From Lachnospiraceae bacterium (GTDB taxonomy: Bacteria; Bacillota; Clostridia; Lachnospirales; Lachnospiraceae): DNA of 64,000 nucleotides. This document shows, one piece after another, positions 37,646 to 45,405 of the stretch. Under the pieces are notes generated by a model. It was not told the DNA's origin. It ran no database searches and saw only the letters and a list, made by a program, of their open reading frames with translations. The translations under genes were made by a program, and so were the position numbers. The stretch covers positions 1 to 64,000 of the forward strand of contig JAETQH010000004.1 of NCBI GenBank assembly GCA_021770785.1, written 5' to 3'. Each line of letters opens with the position of its first letter. The stretch's first letter is position 1.

Positions 37646-38701
37646 CTATTCAACAGTAAGAACCTGATGCCCAGCTGCTTTCATCAGACGGTTCATAATC
37701 GCCTGTCCGATACGTGGTGTGGCAAAGCTCTCGGAATAAATCGCGTCAACCTCCCAATCATCAAACCCACGAAGTATTCTGTACAAATGTCTTGCGATGG
37801 CGTCTTCGTCTGTCCTTGCCCCTATACTGACCACATAATCGGCATGATACCTCTCCTTTGTCTCGTCGGTGGCAATCACGCCCACCTTTTTCCCGGCTTT
37901 TTGCTTCTCCGTCACAAGCATATTGATTTTTGCAACCACTGCCGCCTCTTCGCCCTCCACCAGCACCAAATCCGCCTTAGGGGCGTAATGCTTATATTTC
38001 ATTCCCGGCGCTTTCGGCTTTTTATCGGAAGAATCTGCAATAATTCCGGGATCTACCCGCACTTCTTTTCCCAATGCCTGTTCTAACATTTCTTTTGTAA
38101 TATAACCGGGGCGCAAAATCATCGGCACATCCTCTGTCAAATCGACAATAGTGGATTCAATACCAATCCCCACAACTCCCCCGTCTAAAATCATGGGAAT
38201 TTTGCCGTCCATGTCAAGCGCCACATGGGCTGCCTCCGTGGGACTTGGTTTCCCTGAGGTATTGGCGCTGGGCGCTGCAATCATGCAGCCGCTCTCCCGG
38301 ATTAACGCCAGCGCTATCCGGTGGTTTGGCATCCGCACTGCCACCGTATCCAGCCCCCCGGTGGTGGTACAGGGAACCTTGTCATTTTTCCGTACAATCA
38401 TCGTCAAGGGTCCCGGCCAGAAAGCTTTTGCTAAGATTTCTGCCTCCGGCGGAACTTCCCTCGCAATGGAAACCAGCTCTGTGAAATCGCAGATATGGAC
38501 AATCAACGGGTTGTCCGACGGCCTGCCCTTCGCCTCGTAAATCTTCTTTGCCGCCTCCGGGCTTAAGGCATCCGCCCCCAACCCGTAAACCGTCTCCGTA
38601 GGAAATGCCACAAGCCCTCCCCCCCGGATAATCTCTGCCGCTTCTCTGATGCCATTTTTGTCAATTTTTTCACAATCTATTTTTACTACTTTGGTCTGCA
38701 T
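37646..38701 (-). CDS. tsaC: L-threonylcarbamoyladenylate synthase
   Basis: This 351-residue enzyme makes threonylcarbamoyl-AMP for the t6A37 modification of tRNAs that read ANN codons. The YrdC domain (about 1-210) has GGLVAFPTETVYGLGADA, KGRPSDNPLIVHI and SANTSGKPSPT. A Sua5 C-terminal domain (about 240-351) follows a KAPGMKYKHYAP linker. The two-domain form is usually called Sua5. I chose the ATG at 38701; a GTG at 38713 is possible. It is the first gene of tsaC-ywlE-upp-comEB, an arrangement conserved before atp genes in Firmicutes. Confidence 0.93.
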   Translation of the reverse strand: MQTKVVKIDCEKIDKNGIREAAEIIRGGGLVAFPTETVYGLGADALSPEAAKKIYEAKGRPSDNPLIVHICDFTELVSIAREVPPEAEILAKAFWPGPLTMIVRKNDKVPCTTTGGLDTVAVRMPNHRIALALIRESGCMIAAPSANTSGKPSPTEAAHVALDMDGKIPMILDGGVVGIGIESTIVDLTEDVPMILRPGYITKEMLEQALGKEVRVDPGIIADSSDKKPKAPGMKYKHYAPKADLVLVEGEEAAVVAKINMLVTEKQKAGKKVGVIATDETKERYHADYVVSIGARTDEDAIARHLYRILRGFDDWEVDAIYSESFATPRIGQAIMNRLMKAAGHQVLTVE

Positions 38702-38761
38702 TTTTCTTCTCACTTTCTGCCAGTTTGATTATCGCACAATTCCAAAAATTAGGCAACCTAC

Positions 38762-38790
38762 TTGCCATGTTTTTGTAAATATGTCATAAT
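38762..38790 (+). promoter_or_regulatory. Promoter of galM
   Basis: TTGCCA (38762-38767) and CATAAT (38785-38790) are spaced by 17 nt, about 70 nt upstream of the galM start. Confidence 0.6.
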
Positions 38791-38858
38791 ACATAAAGCA
38801 TTATTTGTAAAACATCAAAACGTAGATGTGCAATATTCTCTGTAGGAAAGGGGAAACC

Positions 38859-39896
38859 ATGAAAATAACAAAATCTGATTTTGGCACCACAAGCGCAGGA
38901 GAAAATATTCATCTATACCATTTGGAGAATGACGGCGGCGCATACGTGGAAATCATTGATTTCGGATGCCGTCTGGTAAAAATTGTTGTTCCTGACAGAA
39001 CGGGCACTATGACAGATATCTGCCTCGGTCTTGACACCATGGACGGCTACGAAAAGGATAGCACAAGCCTTGGCGCCGTGGTAGGACGTGTGGCAAACCG
39101 TATCAAGGACGGGCGTTTTTCTTTGAACGGTAAAGATTATCAACTTGCCGTAAACTGCGGCAGCAACCATCTCCATGGCGGTAATATCGGTTATGGTTCT
39201 AAGCTCTGGGACGCAAAGATAAAAGATGATAAGCTGCTTCTCATCATGCAGTCCGAGGACGGCGAAGAGGGCTATCCCGGAAACCTGACTTTAACCGTCA
39301 CCTATAGCTGGTCCGACGACAATGAGCTTTCCATATTATATGAAGCTTTTACAGACGCAGACACTCTTTTAAATGTTACCAGCCACGGTTACTTTAACTT
39401 AAACGGCCAGGGCAGCGGCGAAGTTTACAACCATGAGCTGTTTATCGACGCGGATATGATTACCGAATTAGATGACACCCAGGCTCCCACCGGAGTTTTT
39501 CTTCCGGTTGACGGAACGCCTTTTGACTTCCGCACCATGCACACCATCGGAAAATTTTTAAATTCAGACTATGAACAGTACCGCAAGTTCGGAACCTATG
39601 ACCATAACTTCATCATTAACGGTACCGGCTTAAGGGAAGCTGCTGTTTTACAGTCCAAAGAGAGCGGAATTCGCATGACCTGTTTTACCGACATGCCAGG
39701 CATGCAGCTTTATGTACCCGGTCAGCCCATCGAACAGCCCGGAAAAAGCGGCATCATTTATGAGACCGGCACCAGCGTGTGCTTAGAAACCCAGTATTTT
39801 CCGGATGCCATCAACCACGATAACTTCCCAAGTATCGTGCTGCATCCCGGTGATACTTTCCACACCAAAACCTTATATCATTTTTCTACGTTTTAA
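38859..39896 (+). CDS. galM: Aldose 1-epimerase (mutarotase)
   Basis: This 345-residue enzyme interconverts alpha and beta anomers of galactose or glucose. Catalytic features are visible: CGSNHLHGGNIGYG (first histidine), VTSHGYFNLNGQGSG (second histidine, about 180), and the general-base glutamate in CLETQYFPDAINH near 305. GGAAAGGGGAAACC precedes the ATG at 38859. It is a single-gene unit on the plus strand, not linked to a galactose operon here. Confidence 0.94.
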   Translation: MKITKSDFGTTSAGENIHLYHLENDGGAYVEIIDFGCRLVKIVVPDRTGTMTDICLGLDTMDGYEKDSTSLGAVVGRVANRIKDGRFSLNGKDYQLAVNCGSNHLHGGNIGYGSKLWDAKIKDDKLLLIMQSEDGEEGYPGNLTLTVTYSWSDDNELSILYEAFTDADTLLNVTSHGYFNLNGQGSGEVYNHELFIDADMITELDDTQAPTGVFLPVDGTPFDFRTMHTIGKFLNSDYEQYRKFGTYDHNFIINGTGLREAAVLQSKESGIRMTCFTDMPGMQLYVPGQPIEQPGKSGIIYETGTSVCLETQYFPDAINHDNFPSIVLHPGDTFHTKTLYHFSTF

Positions 39897-39981
39897 ACCG
39901 CTCAAGGAATGATGGGGTTAAAGCAACATAGGAAGGGTTCTGTTATTATGTACTGATTTTAGCACATGGAAATTTGCTTTT

Positions 39982-40010
39982 TTGACTTGTAATACCTTAC
40001 TTTTTGTATT
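39982..40010 (+). promoter_or_regulatory. Candidate promoter of the ferredoxin gene
   Basis: TTGACT (39982-39987) is a good -35 box. TGTATT (40005-40010) at 17 nt is a weak -10 box; TAGAAT at 40010-40015 is better but spaced 22 nt. The leader of roughly 80 nt contains GCTATCGAAGCGGTAGC, a small hairpin. Confidence 0.4.
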
Positions 40011-40062
40011 AGAATAATTAAAAGCTATCGAAGCGGTAGCAACACTATCAACAGGATAGTGA

Positions 40063-40266
<204 letters not shown>

Positions 40267-40295
40267 TCTTCGTGTACTTAACGCTTCATAAGAGC

Positions 40296-40347
40296 AAAAA
40301 AGACCACCACGATTTTCGGTACACGAAATCCGTGGTGGTCTTTTTTT
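40296..40347. terminator. Bidirectional terminator between ferredoxin and merR
   Basis: AGACCACCAC and GTGGTGGTCT form a 10-bp stem flanked by A5 on the left and T7 on the right. It serves the ferredoxin gene on the plus strand and the convergent MerR gene on the minus strand. Confidence 0.85.
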
Positions 40348-40355
40348 ACTCTTCC

Positions 40356-41096
40356 TTATGCTTTTTTCTTTCCCCATTTTCTGGGTTCCTTTTTCTTTAA
40401 ATTTCCCCGAATCGCGGCATCCAGCTTTCGGAAGCGTTCTTCGTCCGCCTCCTCCTGCTCCCGCATGAGGTAATTCATCTCCTTTAAGACCTGCTCGCCC
40501 ACATCTTCGCTGATGCACTTGCTCAACTCCTGGTTATTAGCGGCTAACGCCTTTCCCACAATCTCTGTCATAAGGTCAGTAAACTGTGCCATCTTGTCCG
40601 TATTTTCCAGGATACTCTGCTGCTGATTTTCAAGCTCTCCCCGGCGGATGTCGGCAGGCAGGCTGCTTTCCTTCCCCTTTACGGCAGCTTTCGGCGGTGT
40701 CTCCCCCTTTACGGCAGCAGTGTTTTCCCTGTCATTTGCCACGGACATTTTCGCCCCGTTTAAAGTGCTCTGTGATGTCTGAGGTATCTGACGCAAATCC
40801 GGCTTTTTCTCCGCCTCCTCCGGCATCCCCGCTGCCAGCTCCACAGCCTGTCCATTTAGAGAACCATTATGTACAATCATGCGGATTGCTTTTAACTGAT
40901 AGCCCTGCTCCTTTAATTCCTTTATCTTTTGAAATTCCTGAATATTTTCCTTGGTGTAATACCGATGCCCCATCTCATTCCGAGGGATGTTCAGATCGAG
41001 TTCCTCTTCCCAGTAACGAAGCACATGGGACTCCACATTCACAATATTTGCGGCGTCCGATATCATATAACGTACTTTTTCCATACTGATACTCAC
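40356..41096 (-). CDS. MerR-family transcriptional regulator
   Basis: The product has about 246 residues. The N-terminal MerR winged helix (about 5-75) has YMISDAANIVNVESHVLRYWEE and a wing ending HRYYTKENIQEFQKI. A central low-complexity linker (about 85-165) and a C-terminal coiled coil with a basic tail (KKKEPRKWGKKKA) follow. No cysteine metal site is seen. This layout resembles RacA- or Noc-like chromosome proteins as much as effector sensors. The start is GTG 41096 or ATG 41084. It appears to be the last host gene before the prophage. Confidence 0.8.
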   Translation of the reverse strand: MSISMEKVRYMISDAANIVNVESHVLRYWEEELDLNIPRNEMGHRYYTKENIQEFQKIKELKEQGYQLKAIRMIVHNGSLNGQAVELAAGMPEEAEKKPDLRQIPQTSQSTLNGAKMSVANDRENTAAVKGETPPKAAVKGKESSLPADIRRGELENQQQSILENTDKMAQFTDLMTEIVGKALAANNQELSKCISEDVGEQVLKEMNYLMREQEEADEERFRKLDAAIRGNLKKKEPRKWGKKKA

Positions 41097-41128
41097 ACCT
41101 TTCTTAGATTTTCCTTCCTTTAACCTAC

Positions 41129-41157
41129 ATTATAAGCAAAATTGTCCTGCCGTACAA
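41129..41157 (-). promoter_or_regulatory. Promoter of the MerR-type gene
   Basis: On the minus strand TTGTAC (41152-41157) and TATAAT (41129-41134) are spaced by 17 nt, about 33 nt before the GTG start. Confidence 0.6.
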
Positions 41158-41253
41158 CGAAAACCGCTCGTCTTATTGCGACAACATACGGCAGCCGCCT
41201 TCGTTTTTTGTCGGCTATTCTGAAAAGAAATCTAAGCGTGTCAAATTTTCGTA

Positions 41254-41637
41254 CTATTCTTCCGCTCCAAACTCTTCTGTTCCCTCAAACTCTGCATCCA
41301 GAATGTAAGCATGGCTCTCGGTATTCTCTGCAAGCTCGCTGGCGCGCTTCTCCATCTCCCTTAACCTCTTCTTTAGCTTCGGATAAGTAGCGGCGTCCTT
41401 ATAAATAAAGTAAACCGCCGCTGCCAGCAAAAACAGCGCCAGACCCACGGAAAAGGATTCACTGACTCCAATGATAGGGAGCGCCTTATAAATCGTAGCG
41501 GCGCTCCCTAACAGTAGGGTTTCAAAGGTTGTCACTAAAAGCCTAAAAATTATAGCTCCGGCTGTCCTGTGAAAAGTGTCCAGCGCAAAAGCCCAATATC
41601 TCATACGCTCTTGAAATTTTCCCGGCTGCCATGTCAA
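41254..41637 (-). CDS. Small membrane protein of unknown function
   Basis: This protein has up to 127 residues, with two hydrophobic segments (AIIFRLLVTTFETLLLGSAATIYKAL and FSVGLALFLLAAAVYFIY) and an acidic C-terminal tail after a short coiled coil. The ATG at 41637 lies inside the preceding gene and has no clear ribosome binding site; an ATG at 41604 is an alternative. I do not recognise a family. It is the last gene of the prophage accessory operon. Confidence 0.6.
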   Translation of the reverse strand: MTWQPGKFQERMRYWAFALDTFHRTAGAIIFRLLVTTFETLLLGSAATIYKALPIIGVSESFSVGLALFLLAAAVYFIYKDAATYPKLKKRLREMEKRASELAENTESHAYILDAEFEGTEEFGAEE

Positions 41638-41860
41638 TCTTGTTTCTAATCTCCGGGTCTGTGATTTCCTGCAATGCCGCCTTAAATGCTCCCTCCGCCT
41701 CGTCTACCTGCGGAACGTCAAAACGCTGTTTCAAAGCCTCTGCCCGTTCTGACTGTGCAAGACTGATAAGCTGCTGCGTTTCTCTCTGCCAGCGTTCCGC
41801 CGGGGTAAGCTGTGGGGGCTGCGTTCTGCTAAACCACTGCGCATAGAAATTGTCGGCCAT
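41543..41860 (-). CDS. Hypothetical phage accessory protein
   Basis: This 105-residue charged, mostly helical protein has no membrane segments. AAAGGAGGTTATCACT precedes the ATG. The stretch AALQEITDPEIRNKI resembles AALTAITDPEKREKF in the accessory protein at 44421, suggesting a shared short domain. Its function is unknown. Confidence 0.65.
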   Translation of the reverse strand: MADNFYAQWFSRTQPPQLTPAERWQRETQQLISLAQSERAEALKQRFDVPQVDEAEGAFKAALQEITDPEIRNKIDMAAGKISRAYEILGFCAGHFSQDSRSYNF

Positions 41861-41879
41861 AGTGATAACCTCCTTTCCG

Positions 41880-42071
41880 TTAAGGTAAAATATCCCTAAT
41901 CATGTTTTTCTGCGTACATGTCTTGTAAATCGGGCAGGCCTTTCCGTTCTGAATGCACCTGCTCCTGCAAACACCTATAACTCCCAATCCTGCCGCTGAT
42001 GTCTGAAAAGCTGTAGTTGTATTCTGCCAAAAATAATCCATACTACCACCTGCTTTTTCCTTTTTCTCCAT
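41880..42071 (-). CDS. Small cysteine-containing hypothetical protein
   Basis: This 63-residue product has four clustered cysteines in CRSRCIQNGKACPIYKTC. They could bind a metal, but the spacing does not match a finger I can name. GGAGGGAGCAA precedes the ATG. It lies between the 105-residue gene and a gap in the accessory operon. Confidence 0.5.
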   Translation of the reverse strand: MEKKEKAGGSMDYFWQNTTTAFQTSAAGLGVIGVCRSRCIQNGKACPIYKTCTQKNMIRDILP

Positions 42072-42123
42072 TTGCTCCCTCCGTTTTCTTTTACAGATTT
42101 TCTTAATCTACTTTCCTATCCTT

Positions 42124-42143
42124 TACTATACTATACTATACTT
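42124..42143. repeat. Short tandem repeat of TACTA
   Basis: Three full copies plus a partial copy of a 5-bp unit occur at the 3' end of the small ORF at 42136. Such repeats can slip, but it is short. Confidence 0.6.
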
Positions 42144-42252
42144 TAGGGCTTTCCTCTGTCCTAAATCCGTCCCTTTTGTGCTTTATGTAGCTGAATAACT
42201 CCGTAAACCTCGGAATGATATAGTTTTCTCCCCGGAAATACCTGTTTATCAT
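42136..42252 (-). CDS. Possible small ORF or gene remnant, 38 codons
   Basis: From ATG 42252 the product has 38 residues, including YFRGENYIIPRFTELFSYIK. The frame is open for about 30 more codons upstream without a start codon I trust. The composition looks protein-like (aromatic, alternating charges), unlike a random frame. There is no clear ribosome binding site, so this may be the tail of a decayed phage gene. It lies in the 330-bp gap between 42071 and 42402, which otherwise holds nothing I recognise. Confidence 0.3.
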   Translation of the reverse strand: MINRYFRGENYIIPRFTELFSYIKHKRDGFRTEESPKV

Positions 42253-42401
42253 GGTTTCCGCTGTGTGAAACAAATGCCGGGAAATCGGATTATTTTTGAT
42301 TTTTTCCGTATAATTCCCGTCTTTTTCGGAACAATCCGGGTTAATTCCGTATCATTCCGGCGGTTTTCGGTTGTTTTCGTGTCTTAAAATCACGGAAATA
42401 T

Positions 42402-42734
42402 TTATGATCTGTCTGCATAGTAGTTGTGCCGCTTAATCATGGCCTGCAGGTTGAGAATAATCTCCTCTCGTAGGGAGAGCGGTTCGTCCTCTCCGCCGTG
42501 CCAGCAGGCAATTTTCCGGGCGACGGACTTTGCTGCTTCCCTGCGCTCCTCCTCGTCCAGTACACTCATGCGCTCCGCCAGTAGGCTGCTAAAATCCTCG
42601 TCGCTCATGCCGTCTATGTCCTGCGCCGTATTGAGGGCGTTTCTCATATTGTCTGTCTTGAGGCTTTCCACGAAGCCGCTGGCTATCTTTTCGAGAGCCG
42701 ACCTCAATGCTGCCTCCGCCTGTTCTTTGTTCAT
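42402..42734 (-). CDS. Hypothetical phage accessory protein
   Basis: This 110-residue acidic helical protein starts MNKEQAEAALRSALEKIA. There is no signal, no membrane segment and no motif I recognise. I chose the ATG at 42734, 9 nt after GGGAGGG; a GTG directly before it is possible. It follows the membrane protein gene at 42750 in the accessory operon. Confidence 0.65.
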   Translation of the reverse strand: MNKEQAEAALRSALEKIASGFVESLKTDNMRNALNTAQDIDGMSDEDFSSLLAERMSVLDEEERREAAKSVARKIACWHGGEDEPLSLREEIILNLQAMIKRHNYYADRS

Positions 42735-42749
42735 CACATCTGCCCTCCC

Positions 42750-43289
42750 TTAAAGCTCTATCGAGCTGGGCGCAGAGGTGTCGTGCTGCTTAAAATCCTT
42801 TTGTACCTTGAGGGCAAATGTGCCGCTGGCCGCCGTATCGAGCATGACATACTTATCTTTGCCGTCGCTGGTGTAGGAAATTACGAGGTATGTCGTCGTG
42901 GCTACCAGTGAACCTATCACAGCCCCGGTCATGCCTCCAAGCAGGTATTTCCCTGTGGCGGCTCCGGCTACCTGCCGGGCCTTAATATCTTTCCCGGTCA
43001 CACAGTCTATGCCTGTGATCTTGCTTCTTGCTATTGAGATTTCCTGCTTATCCTTTTTGAATACAACCTTTTCCGGGCCGTAGTAAACTTCGACAGGAAC
43101 GCCTTGCGCAATCGGAAGTCCCTCGGTATGCTTGAGGGTGGCCGTCATTGTGGCTCCGAGCCGTTTTGCCACTCTCTCCGTGGCTCTCTTTGCTGAACTG
43201 GATTTCTTGTATCCTTTGTAGCTGATGAAAAGCATGAGGGCGATAAATCCGCCGAGCAAAAGAACGGCTATAATAATATCGCTATTCAT
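42750..43289 (-). CDS. Membrane-anchored hypothetical protein with glycine-zipper-like segment
   Basis: The product has 179 residues. An N-terminal membrane helix (IIIAVLLLGGFIALMLFISY) is followed by a basic stretch, a soluble beta-rich part, then a glycine-rich hydrophobic segment (YLLGGMTGAVIGSLVATTTYLVI). That resembles small host-stress or phage membrane proteins, but I cannot name it. GAAAGGGGGCGCAGACA precedes the ATG at 43289. The poly-C tract and micro-ORF lie about 110 bp upstream on the same transcript. Confidence 0.65.
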   Translation of the reverse strand: MNSDIIIAVLLLGGFIALMLFISYKGYKKSSSAKRATERVAKRLGATMTATLKHTEGLPIAQGVPVEVYYGPEKVVFKKDKQEISIARSKITGIDCVTGKDIKARQVAGAATGKYLLGGMTGAVIGSLVATTTYLVISYTSDGKDKYVMLDTAASGTFALKVQKDFKQHDTSAPSSIEL

Positions 43290-43396
43290 TGTCTGCGCCC
43301 CCTTTCGTCGTTTCAAAGCTCGTTCGGCTGTAAGGGGTCGTTTTTCTCCCTGCTCTGCGGCCCGTTCCGGGCCTTTTCGGAGTAGTTAGGGAGTGT

Positions 43397-43444
43397 TTAC
43401 CCCCCCCCCCCCCCGAACAACTGTTCGGTAAATTCGTGCGTCAT
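43397..43444 (-). CDS. Micro-ORF containing a 15-G tract
   Basis: On the minus strand AGGAGGAAAGTATT precedes an ATG that encodes MTHEFTEQLFGGGGG, then TAA. The five glycine codons are an uninterrupted run of 15 G. With 14 or 17 G the frame would stay open for about 44 further codons, to just past the start of the membrane protein gene at 43289; with 16 G it stops after four more codons. Such tracts slip readily, so this could be a phase-variable switch. Confidence 0.45.
   Translation of the reverse strand: MTHEFTEQLFGGGGG
43400..43414. repeat. Homopolymer tract, 15 C (15 G on the minus strand)
   Basis: Fifteen consecutive C residues, by far the longest homopolymer in the window. Its length in the assembly could be inexact, and in cells it is likely to vary. 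Confidence 0.9.
43413..43428. promoter_or_regulatory. LexA/SOS-box-like palindrome
   Basis: CCGAACAACTGTTCGG is a perfect 16-bp palindrome containing GAAC-N4-GTTC, the Gram-positive LexA core. It directly abuts the poly-C tract and lies about 60 bp downstream of a strong promoter, so it could block elongation or initiation. It also lies within the micro-ORF, so coincidence is possible. Confidence 0.4.
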
Positions 43445-43489
43445 AATACTTTCCTCCTGTATAATATGTTTGGCTGTCCGCCTTGTTAT

Positions 43490-43518
43490 ATTATAATTTG
43501 CTGGCGGAAGAAAAGCAA
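43490..43518 (-). promoter_or_regulatory. Promoter upstream of the poly-G micro-ORF
   Basis: On the minus strand TTGCTT (43513-43518) and TATAAT (43490-43495) are spaced by 17 nt. It would drive the micro-ORF and the genes from 43289 downwards. Confidence 0.6.
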
Positions 43519-43525
43519 CTGAACA

Positions 43526-43906
43526 TCAGTCGAAAATCGTATTGACATTGATTGTCTGTTTTCGTAATCTCATAGCCCGTGCCGCAAGGTCTACCATGCC
43601 TGCGTCGCAGCAGTCAATAATGTCGCTGGGCGTGTAGTCTCCGAAAAATCCGCCGTTGTAGAAGTTCCCGGCCAGCGCTACGAGAATGTTCTCCCCGGAG
43701 GACAGCCCCATGTGTAGCATAGGCTCAATGTCAAGCCAGCTATGATGAATATGCTGCTTTACCCTGTTGTAAAGGCCGGGTACGCCAGTGATGATGAAAA
43801 GGCTTGCGCCAAAGTAGGAATTTACCGTGTCGTCGTCCCGGTGCGCTCCGGCCCGGTCGATTGCCTCCGCCCATTCCTCTGCGTGTCTGTCGTCTGTGAA
43901 AATCAT
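43526..43906 (-). CDS. Hypothetical phage accessory protein, DUF6075-like pattern
   Basis: This 126-residue soluble protein has segments SLFIITGVPGLYNRVKQHI and LALAGNFYNGG-YTPSDI order (IITG, LAGNFYNG, YTPSDII) that faintly resemble small uncharacterised Firmicute proteins grouped as DUF6075. I am not certain of this. GAGGAGGAGAAAGT precedes the ATG at 43906, and the start overlaps the upstream stop by 4 bp, so the two genes are coupled. Confidence 0.55.
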   Translation of the reverse strand: MIFTDDRHAEEWAEAIDRAGAHRDDDTVNSYFGASLFIITGVPGLYNRVKQHIHHSWLDIEPMLHMGLSSGENILVALAGNFYNGGFFGDYTPSDIIDCCDAGMVDLAARAMRLRKQTINVNTIFD

Positions 43907-44409
43907 ACTTTCTCCTCCTCCCATGAAATCGGCATGAACATATTGCAGCCTTTCAGCTCGCTTTTGACGTAAACAAATACACCTTTTCCTAAATCGCCAA
44001 GAAGTCCGTAAACTTTCCAGCCGCAGGCCTTACATTCATACGGGTTTTCCGTAACCTTGCCGCAGGACGGACAGCGAAATTTCTTTTCCCCTATGGCAGC
44101 TCTGAAATCCTCAAGTGTGTCGAATACTTTTACCTTGCCGCCTTTGATCTCCGGCTGGTTGCAATCTTGATAATAATTCATGTACCAATAGTTCCTATCC
44201 TGCTCCCAGCTATCGAGAATATCCTCCCAATTCAGCCCCGTGTCCTCCCCGTAGGATTTCGCCCGGTCGATTGCCCACTTGAATTTATCGCAGTAGCGGT
44301 GATCGCACTTTCCTCCGCATTTACAGCAGCCCTCCGGGTGAAGCGTTCCGCCTTTCTCCTCGCAGTCCTTTTTGACGGCTGCCGCCAGTTTCTCATACCC
44401 TTTACTCAT
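43903..44409 (-). CDS. Zinc-ribbon hypothetical phage protein
   Basis: The product has 168 residues. A C-terminal zinc ribbon is clear: CPSCGKVTENPYECKACGW (about 120-138). The N-terminal part has further cysteines and histidine (CCKCGGKCDHRYCDKF), perhaps a second metal site. Between them is an aromatic-rich helical part (WEQDRNYWYMNYYQDCNQ). The function is unknown. AGGAGGCAACGGT precedes the ATG. Confidence 0.7.
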   Translation of the reverse strand: MSKGYEKLAAAVKKDCEEKGGTLHPEGCCKCGGKCDHRYCDKFKWAIDRAKSYGEDTGLNWEDILDSWEQDRNYWYMNYYQDCNQPEIKGGKVKVFDTLEDFRAAIGEKKFRCPSCGKVTENPYECKACGWKVYGLLGDLGKGVFVYVKSELKGCNMFMPISWEEEKV

Positions 44410-44420
44410 ACCGTTGCCTC

Positions 44421-44831
44421 CTATCCTCTTAATCTCTTTGCCAGTTCATGGCAATAAGTTCCTATATCATTCAAACTGCTGTGACCGTCCTGCCACTCCG
44501 CAATAAATTTCTCCCTTTTCTCCGGGTCTGTGATCGCTGTAAGGGCAGCTTCATATCTACGCCTGTCCTCAAATCCGCCGTACATCATGGAGCCTAATGC
44601 CGCCGCAAGCTCCTCTTTTTTGGCCTCCCTGCCCTCGTCCGGGGTTCGCCCGAACCGTTCTACATACCATTCCTTTGCACCGCCGAAAAGGAATATGGGG
44701 ACGCTCTCGCCGCCCTCTTTCGCCTCCGCTCCATAAAGCGTACTTATGGAAAATACGGTAAGCGTAGCAACTTCAAAATCCACCGCAAGAAATGTGTAGG
44801 GGTCGCTGGGGTTCTTTAACTCATATTCCAC
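44421..44831 (-). CDS. Hypothetical phage accessory protein
   Basis: This 136-residue soluble protein starts at GTG 44831 with GGAGGCATAACC upstream. The C-terminal stretch AALTAITDPEKREKF echoes the protein encoded at 41543. The N-terminal half is beta-rich (FLAVDFEVATLTVFSIST). No known motif. Confidence 0.65.
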   Translation of the reverse strand: MEYELKNPSDPYTFLAVDFEVATLTVFSISTLYGAEAKEGGESVPIFLFGGAKEWYVERFGRTPDEGREAKKEELAAALGSMMYGGFEDRRRYEAALTAITDPEKREKFIAEWQDGHSSLNDIGTYCHELAKRLRG

Positions 44832-44833
44832 GG

Positions 44834-45031
44834 TTATGCCTCCCTCCTCTCAAATTCTTTAAGCCGCTCCCGGAGTGCCGCTCCGTCCAGCGTGGTTTCT
44901 ATTTCCCAATCCTCCCCGGCTTTCCATGCCGTGAAGCTCTCGCCAGGGCGGAGGTGGGGAAAATCCTCCGGGTATGAGGCGTGTCCCTTTACTTTGGCCG
45001 CCTCTCCCGGTATCGTGTTTATTCGGTACAT
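44834..45031 (-). CDS. Small hypothetical phage protein
   Basis: This 65-residue charged protein starts at an ATG preceded by GGAGGCACAGGA. It overlaps the upstream gene by 13 bp and is 2 bp from the next one, so it is embedded in the operon. No motif recognised. Confidence 0.6.
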   Translation of the reverse strand: MYRINTIPGEAAKVKGHASYPEDFPHLRPGESFTAWKAGEDWEIETTLDGAALRERLKEFERREA

Positions 45032-45405
45032 TCCTGTGCCTCCTTATTTTCGAGGTCTGTTCTATGCGTCGCATAGTGTGAAATCAAAGCTCTCAAGCCT
45101 CCTGCGTCAATGGTAAGGACTTTCGTATCCCCTCCGTCGTGGCGCAGCCTTGCCCCATAATGTTCGTCCGGGCTTGTTTCATGCGCCAGCATTTTCAAGA
45201 GCTGATCTACCTTGTACGGGTCATGGGGCGCACCACTCTCCGGCTGCTTATGAAGCCCCTTGAGGCTTTCCCGGCACTTAATCAGTGCCGTTATTGCCTC
45301 CTCAATCTCCTGTTGATAGTAAACAGGAACCATTCCGCAATAGCGATAGTTGCACTCCGAAATCTCCTCCCCAAGCTCTGTGATAATCTTGTCATAGTCA
45401 AACAC
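45019..45405 (-). CDS. Hypothetical phage accessory protein
   Basis: The product has 128 residues and a GTG start (GAGGAGCTGAAAAAGC upstream). The N-terminal half is helical (YYQQEIEEAITALIKCRESL) and the C-terminal half beta-rich (DTKVLTIDAGGLRALIS). It overlaps both neighbours. Function unknown. Confidence 0.6.
   Translation of the reverse strand: MFDYDKIITELGEEISECNYRYCGMVPVYYQQEIEEAITALIKCRESLKGLHKQPESGAPHDPYKVDQLLKMLAHETSPDEHYGARLRHDGGDTKVLTIDAGGLRALISHYATHRTDLENKEAQECTE

Noticed and set aside
41110-41253. Left attachment site of the prophage
   Set aside because: No tRNA gene or direct repeat can be seen without the other prophage end; the boundary is set only by gene content.
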